A stretch of 64,000 bases of DNA from the NCBI RefSeq assembly GCF_001854245.1, contig NZ_CP015381.1:4127001-4191000 (forward strand), written 5' to 3'. Below, in pieces: positions 15,384 to 23,745 of the stretch (position 1 is its first letter; each line of letters begins with the position of its first letter). The translations under genes and the position numbers were made by a program. The stretch is from Desulfococcus multivorans (GTDB lineage Bacteria > Desulfobacterota > Desulfobacteria > Desulfobacterales > Desulfococcaceae). The notes below the pieces were generated by a model. That model searched no databases. It had not been told where the DNA came from and saw only the letters and a list, made by a program, of their open reading frames with translations.

Positions 15384-15866
15384 GTGAACCTTTTCTTCAA
15401 AACCGCGACGTGGGCCGGATCGGGCCTCGTTCTCTTCCCCCTTGCCCTGATCATTGCCGGCATCCTGTGGTTGAGGGGCAGAGCAGCCGATGCCCTGCTC
15501 GTTTCAGGGGGACTTCTCGGCGCCTTTATCCTGGTTCACGGCTTCAAACGCCTCTTTGCCAGGCCGCGGCCCAACGTCCAGGATCTGTTGGTGTCCATGC
15601 CTTCCGACTTCTCCTTCCCCAGCGCCCACACCACCCAGGCCGCGGCCTTCGCCCTTGCATGCGCCATGGCGCTCTCCCGCCATGTTTCCACGACCGCCGG
15701 CCTGCTGATCTGGGGATGCCTGGGTCTGACGGTGCTCCTGGTGGGCATATCCCGGGTCTACCTCCAGGTGCATTACGTCTCGGACGTTGTCGCCGGCGCC
15801 GTCCTCGGCGCGGCATGGGTGCTGACCCTCCACCGGCTGCTGAAATGGGCGGACCCGCAATTCTGA
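15384..15866 (+). CDS. PAP2-family membrane phosphatase
   Basis: A 160-aa integral membrane lipid phosphatase of the PAP2 (type 2 phosphatidic acid phosphatase) superfamily. The three catalytic motifs are present: KRLFARPRP, FPSAHTTQ (Ala where Gly is commoner in PSGH) and SRVYLQVHYVSDVVAG. Four to five hydrophobic helices surround them. The frame opens at 15156, but GTG 15384 with AAAGGA upstream gives the normal family length. It lies 27 bp before a DgkA-like kinase gene. The pair could act on undecaprenyl (di)phosphate or on phosphatidic acid/diacylglycerol; the substrate cannot be told from sequence. Confidence 0.85.
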   Translation: MNLFFKTATWAGSGLVLFPLALIIAGILWLRGRAADALLVSGGLLGAFILVHGFKRLFARPRPNVQDLLVSMPSDFSFPSAHTTQAAAFALACAMALSRHVSTTAGLLIWGCLGLTVLLVGISRVYLQVHYVSDVVAGAVLGAAWVLTLHRLLKWADPQF

Positions 15867-15893
15867 AAAAATGCCGCGGAAAGAGAGGACGAT

Positions 15894-16289
15894 TTGCGAA
15901 ACAAGTTCCTGGGTACGGGCGAAACCGGTTTTCATCCCCTCCGGAAGATCAGGGTTGTCCTGTCCGGCCTGAAATATGCCGTCCGATACGATTTCAGCGT
16001 CACCTACAAGCTGATGCTGTCGGCCGTCGTCCTGTCCATCTTCTTTTTCTTCCGGAAGTGGATCGATTTCCTGCTCCTGGCGGCGGCCACGGCCATGATG
16101 CTGCAGGCGGAGCTCTTCAACAGCGCCATCGAGGCGGTGTGCGACTTCATCACCACCGAAAAGAGCCGCAGGGTCAAGGTCATCAAGGACATCTCGGCTG
16201 CCGCAGCCGGCATCTGCATCCTGCTGTGGGGGATCATTCTCGCCATCGAGACCTATCAGGTCCTGCGGCTGTTTTCGATTCTCCATTGA
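15894..16289 (+). CDS. Diacylglycerol kinase family (DgkA/UdpK-like)
   Basis: A 131-aa small membrane kinase that phosphorylates diacylglycerol or undecaprenol. Three transmembrane helices are visible after an amphipathic N-terminus (YKLMLSAVVLSIFFFF, FLLLAAATAMMLQAELF, AAAAGICILLWGIILAI). The family signature region is LQAELFNSAIEAVCDFITTE followed by KVIKDISAAAAG. The start is TTG 15894, the only in-frame start consistent with the family length, with AGAGGA upstream. It probably works with the neighbouring PAP2 phosphatase in lipid-carrier recycling. Confidence 0.88.
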   Translation: MRNKFLGTGETGFHPLRKIRVVLSGLKYAVRYDFSVTYKLMLSAVVLSIFFFFRKWIDFLLLAAATAMMLQAELFNSAIEAVCDFITTEKSRRVKVIKDISAAAAGICILLWGIILAIETYQVLRLFSILH

Positions 16290-16308
16290 CATTGAGGGAG
16301 GTCATACC

Positions 16309-16818
16309 GTGGAAAAGCGGATATCCGGCAAATTGCCGAACAAAGAGAAGCTTGCCGTGAATGACGACATGCTGCGAAAACATTTCACCGTCATCCGGAT
16401 CATCTGGACGGCCATGCTCGCGTCGCTGGGGATCTATCTCGCGCTCTGTCTGCTGACGGGAAATACCGTTCGGCAGCCCGGCCCGGGCGAGGCCCCCCTC
16501 GACACCCTGCGGCGGATCCTCATCGCCGTCTCCGCCGCGGAGCTGGTTTTCATCGATCTGTTCCGGAGGCGTACCCTGAAGCCCAGGCCGGGGGTATCAC
16601 CGGCAACGGCGATCCGGAAATACGCGGTGACCGTGCTGGTCTCATGGAGCGCCGCCGACAGCATCGGCATCTTCGGGATGGTCCTCTATTTCCTGGGCGA
16701 CGACGCGGCGTACCTCTATTTCCTGATCGCCGTATCGGCCCTGGCGATGTTCCATTATCGGCCGAGATACGGAACCCTGAAGGGGTTGGCAACGGCGGCG
16801 GCGCCCCGTGAAGGGTGA
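16309..16818 (+). CDS. Hypothetical membrane protein
   Basis: A 169-aa protein with four predicted membrane helices: about residues 28-49 (VIRIIWTAMLASLGIYLAL), 66-83 (ILIAVSAAELVFIDLF), 105-128 (YAVTVLVSWSAADSIGIFGM) and 131-150. The layout resembles small ATP-synthase-associated or DUF membrane proteins, but I assign no family. The start is GTG 16309 with GGGAGG six bases upstream. It is 19 bp after the DgkA-like gene and probably in the same operon. Confidence 0.7.
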   Translation: MEKRISGKLPNKEKLAVNDDMLRKHFTVIRIIWTAMLASLGIYLALCLLTGNTVRQPGPGEAPLDTLRRILIAVSAAELVFIDLFRRRTLKPRPGVSPATAIRKYAVTVLVSWSAADSIGIFGMVLYFLGDDAAYLYFLIAVSALAMFHYRPRYGTLKGLATAAAPREG

Positions 16819-16912
16819 GGCTGAGGGTTGAAACTGAAGGCTGAAGGACATAAATGCCGCATCCGTCAAATAAGCACCCCTATAGCCTTCAGCCTTCAGC
16901 CTATGGACAACA
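16815..16912. repeat. Intergenic hairpin repeat, CTTCAG family, copy 2
   Basis: GAGGCTGAGGGTTGAAACTGAAGGCTGAAGG near the left end pairs with CCTTCAGCCTTCAGCC at about 16,890-16,907. It lies between two convergent genes and could act as a bidirectional terminator, although no T-run follows the stem. Confidence 0.6.
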
Positions 16913-16922
16913 GACCGCCTTT

Positions 16923-17324
16923 CTACATGTAGGTGACGAACTCCGGCTCGATCAGCGTGGTGAGAATATCGCATCGGGCAATGATCCCCACCAATTTTCC
17001 ATTATTCGTCACCGGCAGACGGATGACGTTTTTTTCCTTCATGATTTTCACGATGTCGGTCAAGGGCGTACTCACGTCCGCGGTGATCGGTTTCGGGCTC
17101 ATGATATCGCCGGCGGTGATTTTCACCAGTTCCTTGCCCGCCAGAACGGCCTCCAGGATATCCAGCTCCGTAACGACCCCGATGACGCCGCCCTCTTCAT
17201 CGGTAACGGGCATCCCGCTGTAAAACCCGTTCAGGAATTGAAAGGCGACGTCCCTTGCCGGCGCGTTTTTCCTGGCAGCCACAACGGGCCTGACCATCAC
17301 ATCCGATGCCTTCAGATTCTTCAT
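16923..17324 (-). CDS. Tandem CBS-domain protein
   Basis: A 133-aa protein made of one CBS pair (Bateman module), which usually binds adenine nucleotides and acts as a regulatory sensor. The first repeat begins ASDVMVRPVVAARKNAPARD and ends GVIGVVTELDILEAVL; the second begins AGDIMSPKPITADVSTPLTD and ends GKLVGIIARCDILTTL. No other domain is attached. ATG 17324 has a strong AAGGAGG site; an in-frame GTG lies one codon upstream. Its target is unknown and its neighbours give no hint. Confidence 0.9.
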   Translation of the reverse strand: MKNLKASDVMVRPVVAARKNAPARDVAFQFLNGFYSGMPVTDEEGGVIGVVTELDILEAVLAGKELVKITAGDIMSPKPITADVSTPLTDIVKIMKEKNVIRLPVTNNGKLVGIIARCDILTTLIEPEFVTYM

Positions 17325-17654
17325 CACCCACCTCCTTTTCTGGATTTCGTCGTTATCGATGCATCCGTACCCGCCGATTGTCGGCGTCTTTTATCATTCA
17401 ATAGAAGAAAAAGGCGCTTTTGCAAATAGGGGCACCTACTCAATCATATGGGAATAATGCCTATATCGCATGAGGCGTTATACCTACCGGCCCGAACAAA
17501 TCAGATTTCAACTTTCATGATAATGAAATGACCGGCACCGTCCTATCAAAATCGAAAGCAGTCGACAGTCGAGTCGGATGAACCAGACGGATCAAAGGAT
17601 GGGAGCGATCGGCGATGCGGACGCGGCATTACCGATCGCATGCAAGGGGCAAAG
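17325..17654. repeat. Intergenic region with a decayed family R1 repeat (17,507-17,559)
   Basis: At 17,507-17,559 the sequence has the left flank of the R1 element (TTCAACTTTCATGAT) joined almost directly to its right end (CCGGCACCG, CCTATCAAAATCGAAAG), as if the internal hairpins had been deleted. Elsewhere in this 330-bp gap I see no gene, and there is no clear promoter for the CBS gene. Confidence 0.55.
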
Positions 17655-18668
17655 CTAATGCGCGATGCAGATCTTGCCGAAATGCCTCCCGCTCGACAGA
17701 CGGTCAAGGGCGGCGTGCAGCTCCTCGAAGGCGAAGACCTGATCGATCACCGGGTGAAGCTGGTGCCGGGCAATCGCCGCGGCCATGGCGACAAAATCAT
17801 CCCTGCTGCCGACAGTGATGCCCTGGAGCCGCACATGCCGGGTCACGATCGGCCCCAGGGGGACGTCCATGATGCCGCCCGAGAGCACGCCGATCATGCT
17901 GATGGTGCCCCCGGCCCGGACGGCGCGCAGCGACTGGGGCAGCGTCGCCTGGCCGCCGACCTCCACGATGTGGTCGACACCGTCCTTGCCTGCGATGTCG
18001 CGTGCGCGTTTACCCCACTCCGGCACCTTGCGATAGTTGATGGTCTCGTCGGCACCCATTGCGCGGACCCGCGCCAGTTTTTCATCGCTGGAGGAGGTCA
18101 CGATCACGAAAGCCCCCAGCAGCTTCGCGAACTGGAGGGCGAAGAGCGACACCCCGCCCGTGCCCTGAACCAATACCGTGTCGCCCGGTTTGACGCGGCC
18201 TTCCGTGACCAGGGCCCGCCAGGCCGTCACCGCAGCGGAGGGAAGGGAAGCCGCCGCCATGTCGTCCAGATGTTCGGGTGCAAGCGCCACGCCCTCCTCG
18301 GGAAGCACCATCAATTCGGCCATGGTGCCGTCCAGCTCACACCCCAGGCTCAGGGAGAGCCTTTTTTTGTTCGGCTCCCCGCTGATCCAGCTCTGAAAGA
18401 ACAGCGGGCAGACCCGATCCCCGATGCTGAGGTTGCTCACGCCCTCTCCCACCGACTCCACGATGCCGAGGCCGTCGCTCAGCATGATCAGCGGCAAGGC
18501 CTTCATTCTCGAGCCGTAGCCGCGCAGGGGAACCAGCAGATCGCGGTAGTTGAGGGCCGAAGCCTTCATCCTGAGCCGCACCTGTCCGGATCGGGGCTCC
18601 GGCTCCGGCCGCGTGTTGATGCGCACGTTTTCCATGGACCAGGCATCTTCAACCTGAAAGACGCGCAT
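17655..18668 (-). CDS. Zinc-independent MDR alcohol dehydrogenase/quinone oxidoreductase-like protein
   Basis: A 337-aa medium-chain dehydrogenase/reductase. N-terminal GroES-like domain with LRMKASALNYRDLLVPLRGY, where the catalytic zinc Cys is replaced by Asn as in quinone-oxidoreductase-type members. Rossmann domain with VLVQGTGGVSLFALQFAKLLG (about residues 165-185) and GVDHIVEVGGQATL. It probably reduces a carbonyl or enone with NADPH; the substrate is unknown. ATG 18668 has AGGAGG. The structural zinc Cys cluster is also absent. A partial R1 repeat lies immediately upstream. Confidence 0.88.
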   Translation of the reverse strand: MRVFQVEDAWSMENVRINTRPEPEPRSGQVRLRMKASALNYRDLLVPLRGYGSRMKALPLIMLSDGLGIVESVGEGVSNLSIGDRVCPLFFQSWISGEPNKKRLSLSLGCELDGTMAELMVLPEEGVALAPEHLDDMAAASLPSAAVTAWRALVTEGRVKPGDTVLVQGTGGVSLFALQFAKLLGAFVIVTSSSDEKLARVRAMGADETINYRKVPEWGKRARDIAGKDGVDHIVEVGGQATLPQSLRAVRAGGTISMIGVLSGGIMDVPLGPIVTRHVRLQGITVGSRDDFVAMAAAIARHQLHPVIDQVFAFEELHAALDRLSSGRHFGKICIAH

Positions 18669-18710
18669 GCGTCACCTCCTCGTGTCTGAAAGAACCGTCA
18701 GCGATATCTA

Positions 18711-18793
18711 AACTTCAGCGGCACTTGAACGAAACCGCGTGGGCGCGGGCCGTATCCTACCAGCACCGGCCTATGAAAATCGAAAGTTGAGTT
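18711..18793. repeat. Partial R1 repeat (right half)
   Basis: AACTTCAGCGGCACTTGAACGAAACCGCG through GTATCCTACCAGCACCGGCC and ATGAAAATCGAAAGTTGAG corresponds to the right half of the complete elements. The left half is missing, so the long stems cannot form. Two point changes in the right terminal arm suggest decay. Confidence 0.75.
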
Positions 18794-18816
18794 GTTGAAT
18801 TGAAGCCGGCTGAACA

Positions 18817-20073
18817 TCAACCTTTCCCCTGGGGCGGCTTTGCCGCAAACAGGGTCAGCTTGAGTTCGGCATCATCGATCAGCCTGTACACCGGTCTTAC
18901 ACCCGAGAGCTTTTCGCTTTCGGTAATGATGATCGGAACACCTTCGCCGCGCTTATCCATGATAAAGCTCCGTTGACTCCCGACGGCGTTCACGTTCATC
19001 GGACATCGCGCCAGCAGGGAGGTCAGCAGTTCGTTACGCGAGGATTGGCGCTCCGAGAGGCTGTCGATCGTCATGGTGTTCGGAATGGTTCCCGGTGAAA
19101 ATATCTCCAATCGGTCGGCAAAAAGATGAAGGCGTATCTTCGACCCGTAAATCGCGTAATCACGGTGGGCCACCGCATTCACCACGGCCTCGAAAACCGC
19201 GTTCATGGAGAACTGCGGCGTCTCGATCCGGTTGGGCGCCTTGACGGCATAAACACGCATATTCCGTTCGACGAAATTGCAGGCATCCCTTATCTGAACA
19301 TCGAGGGGCCCTGTGATATCCTTGGCATCCAGTTGATAGGCGGCATTTCGTTCTGAACCGCGATAGCAGACCGCTTGAATAAAGGCGCTGGACATGAACG
19401 CTTCGGGTGCGTCGCACGCCATTAGGATACCGCCGACAGTGGGGCGAAGAACACCGGTCTCATCCAAGGCAACCAGCTTCATTTTTTCTAAAAACACGTC
19501 ATCATCCCGGGGCGAGACAACCGTCCTGAAGCGTCGCCACAACCTGGGGTTCAAATCTTCAAGACCGGCATGGGGAACCGTTTGTTCATCAAACCGGACA
19601 AGCCTTGTCTGGCTCCGCTGCTGGAACAACCGCGCCAATACATCCGGCCGCATCTGCCGTTTCGAACTCCCGATGCGGCGAAAATATCCGCCCGGACTCT
19701 GGTGGACAAACAGACTTCTCGGCACATCGATTCGCAGAATAAGCTTCTCGCCTCTCTCCGGATCGGAGACGACGAGCTTGCGGATCAGGCAGTCCAGGGG
19801 CGGTTCTATCAGATCATTACAGATTTCACGCAGCCAACTCTCAACGATATCCAGTTTGTCTGATGGGATACCCTGGATTTTTCGGGTCTTGTCATCAACG
19901 CCCAGTACGATGATGCCGGTATGCGTATTCGCCATTGCCGCAAGTTCATCGGCCATACCGTCACGATGCGGACCTTTGATCTTGTTGCCGGCGAACTCAA
20001 CGGTTTTGAGCTCGAGAACGGAATCTTCGCCCAAGGAGATTTGCTTGAGGAGTTCTGTAAGGCTTTCGTACAT
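18817..20073 (-). CDS. AlbA_2/Schlafen-type ATP-binding transcriptional regulator
   Basis: A 418-aa protein of the COG2865 type. The N-terminal AlbA_2 DNA-binding domain has VLELKTVEF, DELAAMANTHTGIIVLGVDD and YFRRIGSSKRQM (about residues 20-150). The C-terminal half has a GHKL-like ATP-binding region (FEAVVNAVAHRDYAIYGSKI, LEIFSPGTIPNTMTID) followed by RQSSRNELL. Such proteins are usually predicted regulators and are sometimes linked to defence or accessory islands. ATG 20073 has GGAGG six bases upstream. A short inverted repeat at 20,096-20,122 could be its operator. Confidence 0.85.
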   Translation of the reverse strand: MYESLTELLKQISLGEDSVLELKTVEFAGNKIKGPHRDGMADELAAMANTHTGIIVLGVDDKTRKIQGIPSDKLDIVESWLREICNDLIEPPLDCLIRKLVVSDPERGEKLILRIDVPRSLFVHQSPGGYFRRIGSSKRQMRPDVLARLFQQRSQTRLVRFDEQTVPHAGLEDLNPRLWRRFRTVVSPRDDDVFLEKMKLVALDETGVLRPTVGGILMACDAPEAFMSSAFIQAVCYRGSERNAAYQLDAKDITGPLDVQIRDACNFVERNMRVYAVKAPNRIETPQFSMNAVFEAVVNAVAHRDYAIYGSKIRLHLFADRLEIFSPGTIPNTMTIDSLSERQSSRNELLTSLLARCPMNVNAVGSQRSFIMDKRGEGVPIIITESEKLSGVRPVYRLIDDAELKLTLFAAKPPQGKG

Positions 20074-20095
20074 CAGTGACCTCCAATTTACTCAA

Positions 20096-20122
20096 CCGGT
20101 AAACGATCACTTCTCTTACCGG
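20096..20122. promoter_or_regulatory. Possible operator (CCGGTAA/TTACCGG inverted repeat)
   Basis: CCGGTAA at 20096-20102 and TTACCGG at 20116-20122 are perfect inverse complements with a 13-bp spacer. The pair sits 23 bp upstream of the start of the AlbA_2-type regulator gene, where an autoregulatory operator might lie. A match of this size can arise by chance. Confidence 0.25.
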
Positions 20123-20624
20123 AATTTCACGGCTGTCGAAATCAATCCCGTTCGATCCGGCAGCCAGACGGCTGGAGGCATTTTGCCCTTCCAGTTTGTT
20201 TCCAGCGCTTGGCGCAAGATTTTCAAAAAGACTTCATATTCAGGCAATTCAGTCAGTTGTGTTTTTGATTAGCACATGGCTGACAAAAAGCAACACCTAA
20301 AAATTACCTGAAGGCTATTTCATGCCTGACAAAAAACCAGTTTCCAGCTATTTTGGGTTCATCGTCAAACCGCCTCGAAACAAGCAGAAGAGACGACAAG
20401 GACAACCGCCGATTATTTTGCCCGGTTTATCAAGCGCGGCTGCATGCCGAGCCGCCGCAGAATTCAGGCGCATAACGGTCGAGGGGCGTTACGAAGGGTC
20501 GTCAGACCTGAGGATGCTGATGTCCAACGCACAAAACAGGGTGAGCAAATGCCCACCCTGTTGAGAAATACGACACTGCGATCTATTTTGTTTTCGTTGC
20601 TTTTCCGATTCTTACGGGCACCCA
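20123..20624. other. Intergenic region with one long hairpin
   Basis: No convincing gene: an 80-codon frame at 20322-20564 has no ribosome site and a random-looking sequence. A hairpin at 20,535-20,562 (AACAGGGTG...CACCCTGTT) pairs fully only as minus-strand RNA, where its two mismatches become G-U pairs. That hints at a terminator for a lost minus-strand transcript. Confidence 0.4.
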
Positions 20625-21035
20625 ATGACCGGGAGCACACTCACCCTCCCCCAGCCCGACGACCGTTACAGCCTCGGCATCAAGCGAATCGACTGCCAGC
20701 CTCACGCTTTTCTGGAAATCATCAACTGGTTGTCGGACAGGCTGCGCTCTTGTGATGATGCCGGTTTGAGGCACCGGTACATCGAAGAAGTGATAAGATA
20801 TGCCCTGTTCCATTTCTTCAGCGAGGAAAACCTGATGCTGGAGATCGACTACCCGGATCGAGAACAGCATCGCCAACTGCACCAGAAACTGGTGAACGAA
20901 CTGAACCACATCGTCTCGCGGATGGATATGGGCGAGATCGATTACGACGCCCTGATCGATTTCCTGGGGAATTGGTTTTTCAAGCACACCCTCGAGGAGG
21001 ACACCCGGATTGCACAATTGATGAAAACGCTATAA
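20625..21035 (+). CDS. Bacteriohemerythrin
   Basis: A 136-aa non-haem di-iron oxygen-binding protein of the four-helix hemerythrin fold. The ligand pattern is largely present: His in ALFHFFSEEN with Glu, YPDREQHRQLHQKL supplying two His, and FFKHTLEEDTR supplying His and Asp. The first helix reads RIDCQPHAFLEIINWL; the His is one position later than in the usual DxQH pattern, so the first iron ligand may be displaced. In anaerobes such proteins are proposed to sense or deliver oxygen. The start ATG 20625 lacks a clear ribosome site. Confidence 0.88.
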   Translation: MTGSTLTLPQPDDRYSLGIKRIDCQPHAFLEIINWLSDRLRSCDDAGLRHRYIEEVIRYALFHFFSEENLMLEIDYPDREQHRQLHQKLVNELNHIVSRMDMGEIDYDALIDFLGNWFFKHTLEEDTRIAQLMKTL

Positions 21036-21115
21036 AATTGGTGATGTCGCCGCGACACCGACCGCGATCTCTGTTTCTTTTCTGAAAAAATCGTGTTATT
21101 TTTTGAATTTTAATT

Positions 21116-21356
21116 TTCGACTTTCATGATGGTGCGCGAATAGAGGTGTCGGGAGGATACGGCCTGCGCCCCTTCAGCGGTGAGTTTTAGTGCCGCTTAA
21201 GCGCCGAGGAGGATCAGCGGCCCGGACTGTTTGAGCGCAAGCGAGTTTCCGGGCCGCCCGGAGCAAGCTTTAGCGGCACTTGAACGAAACCGCGCGGGGC
21301 GCGGGCCGTATCCTCCCGGCACCGGCCTATGAAAGCCGAAAGCCGAAAGTCGAGTT
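21116..21356. repeat. Nested-hairpin repeat (family R1), copy 3
   Basis: The core at 21145-21323 is bounded by GGTGTCGGGAGGATACGG and CCGTATCCTCCCGGCACC; one pair is G-U compared with copy 2. Outer flanks TTCGACTTTCATGATGG and CCTATGAAAGCCGAAAG...TCGAGTT form an additional inverted repeat. It occupies most of the gap between the hemerythrin and lemA genes. Confidence 0.85.
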
Positions 21357-21409
21357 AAATTATATGCCAATTCCCGCGATCAGAAATCATCAATAGAGGA
21401 GCTTCGGAT

Positions 21410-22006
21410 ATGAAACGCGTTTCGCTGGTTCGGATCATGTTAGTGTTGACGGCGATGGCTACCATGACCTTCACCGGCTGCGGCTACAATACCATGCAGC
21501 AGCAGGAAGAAAAGGTTTTCAAGGCATGGGGAGACGTGGAGGCGACCCTTCAACGGCGTGCGGATCTGATCCCCAACCTGGTGGAGACGGTCAAGGGCTA
21601 TGCCGCCCACGAACGCGAAACCCTTGAGGGGGTTATCAATGCCCGCTCCAAGGCCACTTCCGTCAAGTTGTCCACCGACGAACTGAGCGATCCTGCCGCG
21701 GTAGAGCGCTTCCAGCAGTCCCAGGGAGCGCTGTCTTCGGCGCTTTCCCGCCTGATGGTGGTGGTCGAGAGATACCCGGATCTCAAAGCCAATGAAACCT
21801 TCAAGGACCTCCAGAATCAGCTTGAAGGAACGGAAAACCGGATCAACGTGGCCCGACAGCGGTACAACGCGGCCGTCGAGACGTTCAACAGCTCGATCCG
21901 AAGCTTCCCCAACAGCCTCACCAACAGCATTCTGCTGCATCTGAAGCGGAAAGAATATATCAAGGCCGATGAAGCGGCCAGGACCGCTCCCAAAGTGAAG
22001 TTCTAG
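21410..22006 (+). CDS. LemA family protein
   Basis: A 198-aa envelope protein. The N-terminus is a lipoprotein signal with lipobox TFTGC (Cys at about residue 24), so it is probably a membrane-anchored lipoprotein rather than the usual single-pass form. The rest is the helical LemA domain: [39 protein letters not shown]-type region [20 protein letters not shown] and [11 protein letters not shown]. It is followed after 11 bp by two TPM-domain genes; LemA plus TPM proteins is a widespread conserved trio of unknown envelope function. Confidence 0.93.
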   Translation: MKRVSLVRIMLVLTAMATMTFTGCGYNTMQQQEEKVFKAWGDVEATLQRRADLIPNLVETVKGYAAHERETLEGVINARSKATSVKLSTDELSDPAAVERFQQSQGALSSALSRLMVVVERYPDLKANETFKDLQNQLEGTENRINVARQRYNAAVETFNSSIRSFPNSLTNSILLHLKRKEYIKADEAARTAPKVKF

Positions 22007-22017
22007 GACGGCGGGTC

Positions 22018-22938
22018 ATGCGCTCAGGATCGACGATAACCCGCGGCATATGCATGGCGCTCGCAGCCTTGTCGGCACTCATGGTGCTGACGGTCCAGGC
22101 GGCCCTTGCCCTGGATGTGCCCCCCCTCCGGGGGCGTATCAACGATTACGCCGGAATGCTTTCGCAGGACACCGTGCATCGGCTCGATATGCTGCTGAAA
22201 GACCTGGAACAAACGGAATCGACACAGATCGTCGTGCTTACCGTGCCGTCCCTCGAAGGGGAAATACTGGAAGAATTTTCAATGCGAGTCGCGGAGCAGT
22301 GGCGCATCGGACAGGAGGGACGCGACAACGGCGCCGTCCTGCTCATCGCCAGGGCCGAGCGCAAGGTCCGGATCGAAGTGGGCTACGGGTTGGAAGGCCG
22401 CCTGACCGATCTTCAGGCCGGCCGCATCATCCGCCGCGTCATCGTGCCGGAATTCCAGGCCGGTCGCTTCGATGAAGGGGTGGCCAACGGTGTTCAGGCC
22501 ATGATCGATACGGTGCGAGGGGAGTTTACGGCGGAAGCCGGGAAGACCGACCGCGGCATCGGCGTTGACGATATCCTCCCGTTTCTGTTCATGTTCGTTG
22601 TCATTGTCCTTCTGCTGGGCGGTGTGAGTCGACGCCTCGGCACGACGGCCGGCGGTATCCTGGCGCCTTTCCTTGGCCATACGGCATTTTCGCCCGGACC
22701 GGTGGTGTTGATCGTCCTGGCCGGCATCGGTTTGATTGCGGGATTCCTCCTGTCGGTATTTGCCGGCATTGCCGGCCGCAGCGGCCCGCGCAAACCCGGA
22801 GGACGGCCCAGGACAAGATACAGGGGCTTTCCACTCGGCGGCGGAATCTCCATCGGCGGCGGCAAGTTCGGCGGTGGTGGCGGTTTCTCGGGCGGCGGCG
22901 GCGGCTTCGGGGGCGGCGGGGCTTCAGGCGGCTGGTAG
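22018..22938 (+). CDS. TPM-domain protein (YgcG family) with Gly-rich tail
   Basis: A 306-aa exported protein. Signal peptide residues 1-32, then the TPM (TPM_phosphatase) domain from LRGRINDYAGMLSQDTVHRL through QIVVLTVPSLEG, DNGAVLLIARAERKVRIEVG and the YGLEGRLTDLQAGRI segment. Two C-terminal hydrophobic segments follow (about residues 180-200 and 223-250), then an extended Gly-rich tail (IGGGKFGGGGGFSGGGGG) typical of YgcG. It is co-transcribed with lemA and a second TPM gene. Confidence 0.93.
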   Translation: MRSGSTITRGICMALAALSALMVLTVQAALALDVPPLRGRINDYAGMLSQDTVHRLDMLLKDLEQTESTQIVVLTVPSLEGEILEEFSMRVAEQWRIGQEGRDNGAVLLIARAERKVRIEVGYGLEGRLTDLQAGRIIRRVIVPEFQAGRFDEGVANGVQAMIDTVRGEFTAEAGKTDRGIGVDDILPFLFMFVVIVLLLGGVSRRLGTTAGGILAPFLGHTAFSPGPVVLIVLAGIGLIAGFLLSVFAGIAGRSGPRKPGGRPRTRYRGFPLGGGISIGGGKFGGGGGFSGGGGGFGGGGASGGW

Positions 22939-22960
22939 GTCGGATGCGGATGGAGATTTC

Positions 22961-23629
22961 ATGAAAGATGTAATGGAACGATTCATTGCCGAGGTGGACC
23001 GGGATCGGATTAAAGCGTGTGTCCGCGAGGCAGAGCGGCGAACCCGGGGCGAAATCGTCGTGATGCTGGTTCCCGCGAGCCATGATTATCCCATGGCCGC
23101 CATGCTCGGCGCGGCCGCCGTTTCATTCCCCGCGGCGGTCGCGTTGACGCCGGTGCTGGGGAGAATGTTCTGGGCCGGTCCTTCGAACATGTGGATCTTC
23201 CTGGGGATCCTGATTTCCCTGTTTCTGGGATGTCATGCCGTCATCCGGCGCGTTCATACCCTGAAGCGGCTTTTCATCCGCGAAGAAGAAATGGCGGCAG
23301 AAGTCCGGGAAGGCGCCCAAATCCAATTTTTCCGCAAAGGCCTTTACCGGACGCGCGAAGAGACGGGCGTTCTCATCTATATCTCCGTTCTGGAGCGCCA
23401 GGTCTGGATCCTTGCCGACCGGGGCATCCACGCCGCCGTTGACGAGACCCGGTGGAAAGAGATCGCCGCCGCGACGGCCCGCGCGATCCGGGATGGGCAG
23501 CCGGCGGAGGGCATCTGCCGGGCCGTCGAGGAGGTGGGCCGGATTCTATCGGAAAAGTTTCCCGCCGGCCCGGATGACCGGAACGAACTGGTGGATGTGG
23601 TGGTGGAAAACGACATGCGGCGTTCATGA
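22961..23629 (+). CDS. TPM-domain membrane protein
   Basis: A 222-aa second TPM-type protein. An N-terminal cytoplasmic stretch (ACVREAERRTRGEIVVMLVP) is followed by two close transmembrane helices (about residues 47-64 and 71-88), then the rest of the TPM fold (TREETGVLIYISVLERQVWI, LADRGIHAAVDETRWKEIAA). The domain is thus interrupted by the membrane hairpin. The frame opens at 22736; ATG 22961 with GGAG is the likely start, 22 bp after the upstream stop. Confidence 0.88.
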   Translation: MKDVMERFIAEVDRDRIKACVREAERRTRGEIVVMLVPASHDYPMAAMLGAAAVSFPAAVALTPVLGRMFWAGPSNMWIFLGILISLFLGCHAVIRRVHTLKRLFIREEEMAAEVREGAQIQFFRKGLYRTREETGVLIYISVLERQVWILADRGIHAAVDETRWKEIAAATARAIRDGQPAEGICRAVEEVGRILSEKFPAGPDDRNELVDVVVENDMRRS

Positions 23630-23639
23630 CAGAGACCGG

Positions 23640-23745
23640 TTGGAGAGTGGAAAGCGAAGGGGGGGTATGTGATTATGTATGTGGTTAGGGGGTCCAAGCG
23701 TACCCCTTCAGTCTTCAGCCTTCAATCCTCAGTCTTCAATCATTG
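23640..23745. repeat. Intergenic hairpin repeat, CTTCAG family, copy 3
   Basis: Contains TATGTGATTATGTATGTGGTTA followed by CCCCTTCAGTCTTCAGCCTTCAATCCTCAG, the same elements as copy 1 at 3903-4041, with the left arm (GAGAGTGGAAAGCGAAGGGG) more degraded. It lies between convergent genes. Confidence 0.6.

Noticed and set aside
18817-20073. A defence role for the AlbA_2/Schlafen-type protein
   Set aside because: It stands alone among chromosomal genes with no effector or toxin partner; a regulator is the simpler reading.
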